Source: Gigaspora rosea (Eukaryota > Glomeromycota > Glomeromycetes > Diversisporales > Gigasporaceae). From it: a stretch of 64,000 bases of DNA. Below the pieces are notes generated by a model that was given only the letters and a program-made list of their open reading frames with translations, made no database searches and had not been told where the DNA came from. The position numbers and the translations under genes were made by a program. The DNA lies in the NCBI GenBank assembly GCA_003550325.1, contig QKWP01000695.1, forward strand, positions 157,048 through 221,047, given 5' to 3'. Below are positions 60,071 to 64,000 of the stretch, one piece after another. The first letter of the stretch is position 1; each line of letters opens with the position of its first letter.

Positions 60071-60562
60071 GTCTTATAGAGTAATTTTAAAACTTTAATT
60101 ACATTGATTTTTTTTTTGTACGTATGGATCATATAATTCTAATTATATCCCTACTAAATGTGATACACTGGCATTCGCCAGACACGAATTAAAAAAAAAA
60201 AAACAAGCCCTATTGGACAAAACTTTATTAACCACCTTCTCGCATAAATGCTCAAACCAAAGAATTAATTAGGTAGATAAAAAAACATGAAGAAAATCTG
60301 GTTAATTTGGTATCGGTAACTGTGAACACAAGTAAAATTTGCCACAGTAGACTTTCTCACTGATAATTTTCAAATTTTTAGCAACATCATCCTATGCTTA
60401 ACCTTGAAACAGTGATGCGAAAAGTTTTAATAAAATTTATTATATGTTTACCCATATCATACTAATATAAATTCATTCACATGGTTAAAAATGAAGAAGA
60501 AACTTTACATACTAAACTAATACATTCAACTAGAACAATATAATCTTACAATATCCTGGATT
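60071..60562. other. intergenic DNA
   Basis: Nothing recognised. Confidence 0.35.
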
Positions 60563-63083
60563 TTAGTTTCTTTTTGCATTGTTTTGAATATTCTTATTGC
60601 TTGGAGCACCTTTTTTATTCTTACTACTTGGAGTATCAAAACTGGTTGTGCGACAAATTACGTGCCGTGGAGGAGAAATAAGTGAAGTGTTCTCGTATGA
60701 TTGTTAGAGGGCCTGGAATGAATTTTCCTCGTCATTTTCATTCATTATCTCGATAACATTGCTAACGATTTTCTGTTTATAAGAAATTTTAGATATTATA
60801 AACATATTCTAATAATCAGTTAATTATATTTTTCTATAAGACACAAACCTTTGCCTTCCACGTAAGTATAATGGCTGGAAGAACTCCTTTGCCAAACTCA
60901 CTAAGATTTGATGAGATGGTTAGCATTTTAGAACGAGAGATTCTACTAACATATCTCGCAGGAGAATCTAATCTGAGCAATAGTACGGAAAGTCCTAGAG
61001 AATTCGGAAAAATTAGTTGGGAATCTGGCAAATAAAAATATGATGTACCATACCTGCATGAATGAATCCGATAGTCTCAAGCTTTCTGACTTTTTTTTCT
61101 TTTGATCCCATGTGAATGCATAAGTCATCGAATTGATCCTTCATCATCTTTGGCGCTTTCAATCCTCTTTCTCGTAAAATTTTTGTACCATTATAGCCTG
61201 TGTATAATTTTCCCGCTTCTCCGCATCCATATTCCCTGTACATACACCGAATTATCAAATCTCCTCGTCTGCCCATGATCTTCCTTGGCATCGGGCTCAC
61301 AGATGAAACATTTCGATCTCTATTTTTTCGAGACGATGATGCGATGCTACATGTTTCTCCTCTGTTCACAAAATGATCCGGAGTGTTAATGATTAATTCT
61401 ACAGAGGGATATAATCACCTGTCTTACCTAATTCCTTCGACACCTATGTTCTCAAGCCTTGTCTATGAACAAATGTGACAGTAACAATCCTTCTAAATGA
61501 TCTTCTTTTTTTAGGCTGTCTGCTTCACTATTCGAAATAGGTAGCATGATTAACATTTAATGTTTTCTTTTAGATTAGATAAGAGAACCTTGCACCTACA
61601 AATTGTCAATAGTGTTCCTTATCGATTGCCATGGTTCTGACCTAAAAACCCGTGCTTTGAGGTCAGAAATTGTTGACTATTCAAATGAAGTAGTTGTCAA
61701 AACACCATTTGTGAATAATGGTCGAAGCATAATGATATGAAAAATACGTGCCAGTTGGTAACTACCAAGATATTCTAACAAATCTTGGGGCAAATTCGGA
61801 AGTGACTTTTGATTGTATGTATAAATTTCTTTAAGTTCAGATGGAGAGAAAATATTTTCTTTAACAAAACTTCCGTCTTCCGGATCAATTATAAAGAATG
61901 ACAGAGACTTTTGACATGTTAATGACTTAGGATCAATAATAACCTGATTTTAAAACGGCCAGTACTTACTGCTCATAATGCCAAACTTGTATAACTCATC
62001 TTCAACAACCTTCCCAGATTTTAATACCCATTTTTTTGTATTTTCAAGTTTTTGGAATGCCTTTGTGAACTTATTCAAATCCTCCTCTGACATCTGTACT
62101 TGCTCGACTTCATCACTGTCTGTTACCAAATCCGATTTTTGTAGTGGAATACTTGACTGGGAACTACTTAAACTTCCGGCTGGGGAGCTAGAACTTATTT
62201 TCGTTTCTTTATTCGTTTTGATCTACATAGTCCAAAGATAAAAAAGATGTTTTTTGCGATCTAATAACATAACTGTTAAAATACACCGGTATAAGTTACC
62301 TTCTTAGGTTTATCTTGATATTCCGAACCAGAGGAATCCGTCACTGTTGGGCTTTCAATATAACAGACTTTCTTTTTTTCTCTAAGTCTCATCCCAGAAG
62401 TTCCTTCGGTATTTATTATTTGATGTCCTCCAAACATTATATTATGGCTATTGTTGAATTGGGTCGCGTGGTTGAACTGCTTTATCTTCTTCACCTAATG
62501 AAGAAAAATATTGGTATTTTTTTGTCTTGGTAAAATTTTAAACTAGAAGCCAACCTGAAGATTCTCAATCTTTGCGCCGGAACGTTTTGGGTTCTTTTGT
62601 CCAGTCCAATTCTTGGAAAACGCAATATATAATTAATATCTAGAATCATTTCCGATCATAATCATTTCCGATAACAATCATATCCAATAGCAATATATAA
62701 TTAAACTATCCTTCAGACTAGCAGTCCCAGCTTGCACTAGGCGTCGAACTAGCAGTTCGTCACTGGAGGCTAGCAGGCCCAGCTTGCGCCAAGCGTCGAA
62801 CTAGCAGTTCATCACTGTCGGATAAGTTCAACTCAATACTGCTTATTTCATTCAAACCTAATAACGTACCTTCCAGTCGTTAAGAATATCTTGAGCTACG
62901 CCATATCAAAATCGTCTAAATTTGCCGCTTCTTCGAGATCTTTTTTTATGCAGTCTAGAACTTTTCTCCTATTTTTTTGTCTGATTTCGAACGATAATAA
63001 TTTTCCATATTTACACATGTCCAGTTTTCGATCGCGGTATCATTGTAAAAAGCCTTGAGAGTGGATGCTGACTGTGTAGACAT
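60563..63083 (-). pseudogene. lineage-specific multi-exon family member, damaged
   Basis: Minus-strand exons give nearly a whole protein: MSTQSASTLKAFYNDTAIEN at 63083, VLDCIKKDLEEAANLDDFDM, NWTGQKNPKRSGAKIENLQ, KIKQFNHATQFNNSHNIMFG, IESPTVTDSSGSEYQDKPKK, KWVLKSGKVVEDELYKFGIM, SLSFFIIDPEDGSFVKENIF, RRGDLIIRCMYREYGCGEAG, KVRKLETIGFIHAGM, FGKGVLPAIILTWKAK and a basic end NKKGAPSNKNIQNNAKRN. I recognise the EDELYKFG...IIDPED...EYGCGEAG...FIHAGM layout from multicopy Rhizophagus proteins of unknown function. A frameshift in an A run near 62965, stops in the 62900 and 60710 exons, and a 52-bp tandem duplication break it. Assembly errors in A runs could account for part of this. Confidence 0.6.
62719..62822. 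repeat. 52-bp tandem duplication in an exon
   Basis: Two copies (from about 62719 and 62771) of a unit with CCCAGCTTGC and GCGTCGAACTAGCAGTTC differ at a few bases. On the minus strand both read DELLVRRL-AQAG-like protein, but 52 is not a multiple of three, so the two copies are in different frames. Confidence 0.75.
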
Positions 63084-63593
63084 GTTCGCGTTATCGTGTT
63101 AAAATAAAATGTAAATCAAATAATGTACAGTATACTGCCCTTTTAAATGATGTACCAATATTTGCACAAAATCTTTAGAGTTTTAACAATATAAACAAGA
63201 TCAAAAACGTAATTTGTCCGTCCGACGCGTGTTTAAGTTTGTTAATTTAGCGTAACAAAATAAGCATATTCACGCGTTTGTGTAATAAGATGATTATCAT
63301 ATGATACTATAGATACTAGGGTTAGATGCGATGAGGTAAATTATACGGGCGAACTGAGGTTGATTATGCGATCGATGCGAAATAAATTTAAAATTATGCG
63401 ATCGATTATGCGATTTTTATTATTATACGCCATATGTTATTAGTTCTACATATCGGCCGATTTGGTTTGACCCCAAAATTAGCCAATCATAATTGAGAAT
63501 TATTTGTCGTTAAAATTTATTACAAGGTGAGTTTTTACAAAAACAGTCTTTTAAACTTACTTTGAAGCCCTAATTAAGTGTAGAATATTGCAA
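63084..63593. other. intergenic DNA
   Basis: Repeated TATGCGATCGAT words occur at 63365-63410; no gene is seen. Confidence 0.35.
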
Positions 63594-63794
63594 TACAGTC
63601 GCACCCCCCTAAGTGCATGCCCTCGGGACCATAGTGAAAAAAAGCCAAAATGTGCACTTAGAGGGGGTTTGCACTTAGAGGGGTTAAAATTTATAATTGT
63701 TATATTGTTTGGGACCAAGAGGGGCCGTGCACTTAAAGAGGTTTTTCATATACCGTGCACTTAGGGGGTGTGCACTTAGGGGGGTGCGACTGTA
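63594..63794. mobile_element. Tc1/mariner-type MITE, about 200 bp
   Basis: TACAGTCGCACCCCCCTAAG and the complement of CTTAGGGGGGTGCGACTGTA are perfect inverted ends with TA target. The motif GTGCACTTAGRGGGG is repeated several times inside. Its ends resemble those of 13578-13722. Confidence 0.85.
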
Positions 63795-64000
63795 TCTACA
63801 TGTTTTATTATTAGCTAAGAGTAGGTTAAAAAGGCTGTTTTCCTGTAAAATTACTTCCGGATTCGCCCTTACCCATTATACAACCGATCGTTCAAATGAC
63901 AAACCGATCGTTCACTACCCGAATATACCCGAGCGCTTCAACAACTAGTGATAGTGCTTTCTTTTACGGTTTAGTGTAGTTGCTTTTTTAGTATTTATTG
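63795..64000. other. window end
   Basis: No supported gene. The frame covering 63697-63948 mostly runs over the MITE. Confidence 0.3.

Noticed and set aside
63697-63948. 83-codon Cys/Arg-rich frame
   Set aside because: Most of it lies on the Tc1/mariner-type MITE and repeats its GTGCACTTAGGGG words.
1-64000. CRISPR arrays, operons, rRNA or tRNA genes
   Set aside because: None found. The intron-rich genes are plainly eukaryotic, and the only regular direct repeats are the 25-bp minisatellite and small tandem duplications.

Overview
The window looks like nuclear DNA of an arbuscular mycorrhizal fungus (Glomeromycotina, most like Rhizophagus). This is inferred from four things: very AT-rich DNA; conserved eukaryotic genes cut by many short GT-AG introns; remnants of TKL kinases and other families that I recognise as expanded in that group; and a dense load of small DNA transposons. 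No rRNA, tRNA, CRISPR or bacterial-type feature was seen, and no species can be proven from the sequence alone.

Layout. 1-23.7 kb is accessory DNA with broken genes, a minisatellite and many terminal-inverted-repeat elements, including a kinase pseudogene that holds three transposons nested one in another. 23.8-29.2 kb is a conserved gene block: GPHR (Golgi pH regulator, +), RPL19 (-) and ATG5 (+). 29.8-34.5 kb is transposon-rich and is the partner of an inverted duplication at 19.0-22.0 kb. 34.2-37.4 kb holds a UPF0390 small protein (-) and CCT8 (+) as a divergent pair. 37.4-40.0 kb is AT-rich with nothing recognised. 40.0-44.8 kb is a decayed 4.7-kb DDE transposon flanked by TTAA. 44.8-50.7 kb is a stack of non-autonomous elements. 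52.3-58.7 kb is a second conserved block: UTP21 (-), SNRPG (+) and EIF3I (-). 58.7-64 kb holds two lineage-specific pseudogenes and a Tc1/mariner-type MITE.

The intact genes are housekeeping: ribosome biogenesis and translation (RPL19, UTP21, EIF3I, UPF0390), splicing (SNRPG), chaperonin folding (CCT8), autophagy (ATG5) and Golgi ion balance (GPHR). Three pairs are divergent, with start codons only 187-238 bp apart, so each pair probably shares a promoter.

The most unusual structure is the inverted duplication. Its left copy carries blocks in the order A-B-C-D while the inverse complement of the right copy reads B-C-D-A. That is a circular permutation, as expected if a circular DNA intermediate was excised and re-inserted. 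Exon boundaries were placed by eye from splice motifs and protein family similarity; all reading frames close except for one ambiguity in GPHR exon 8.
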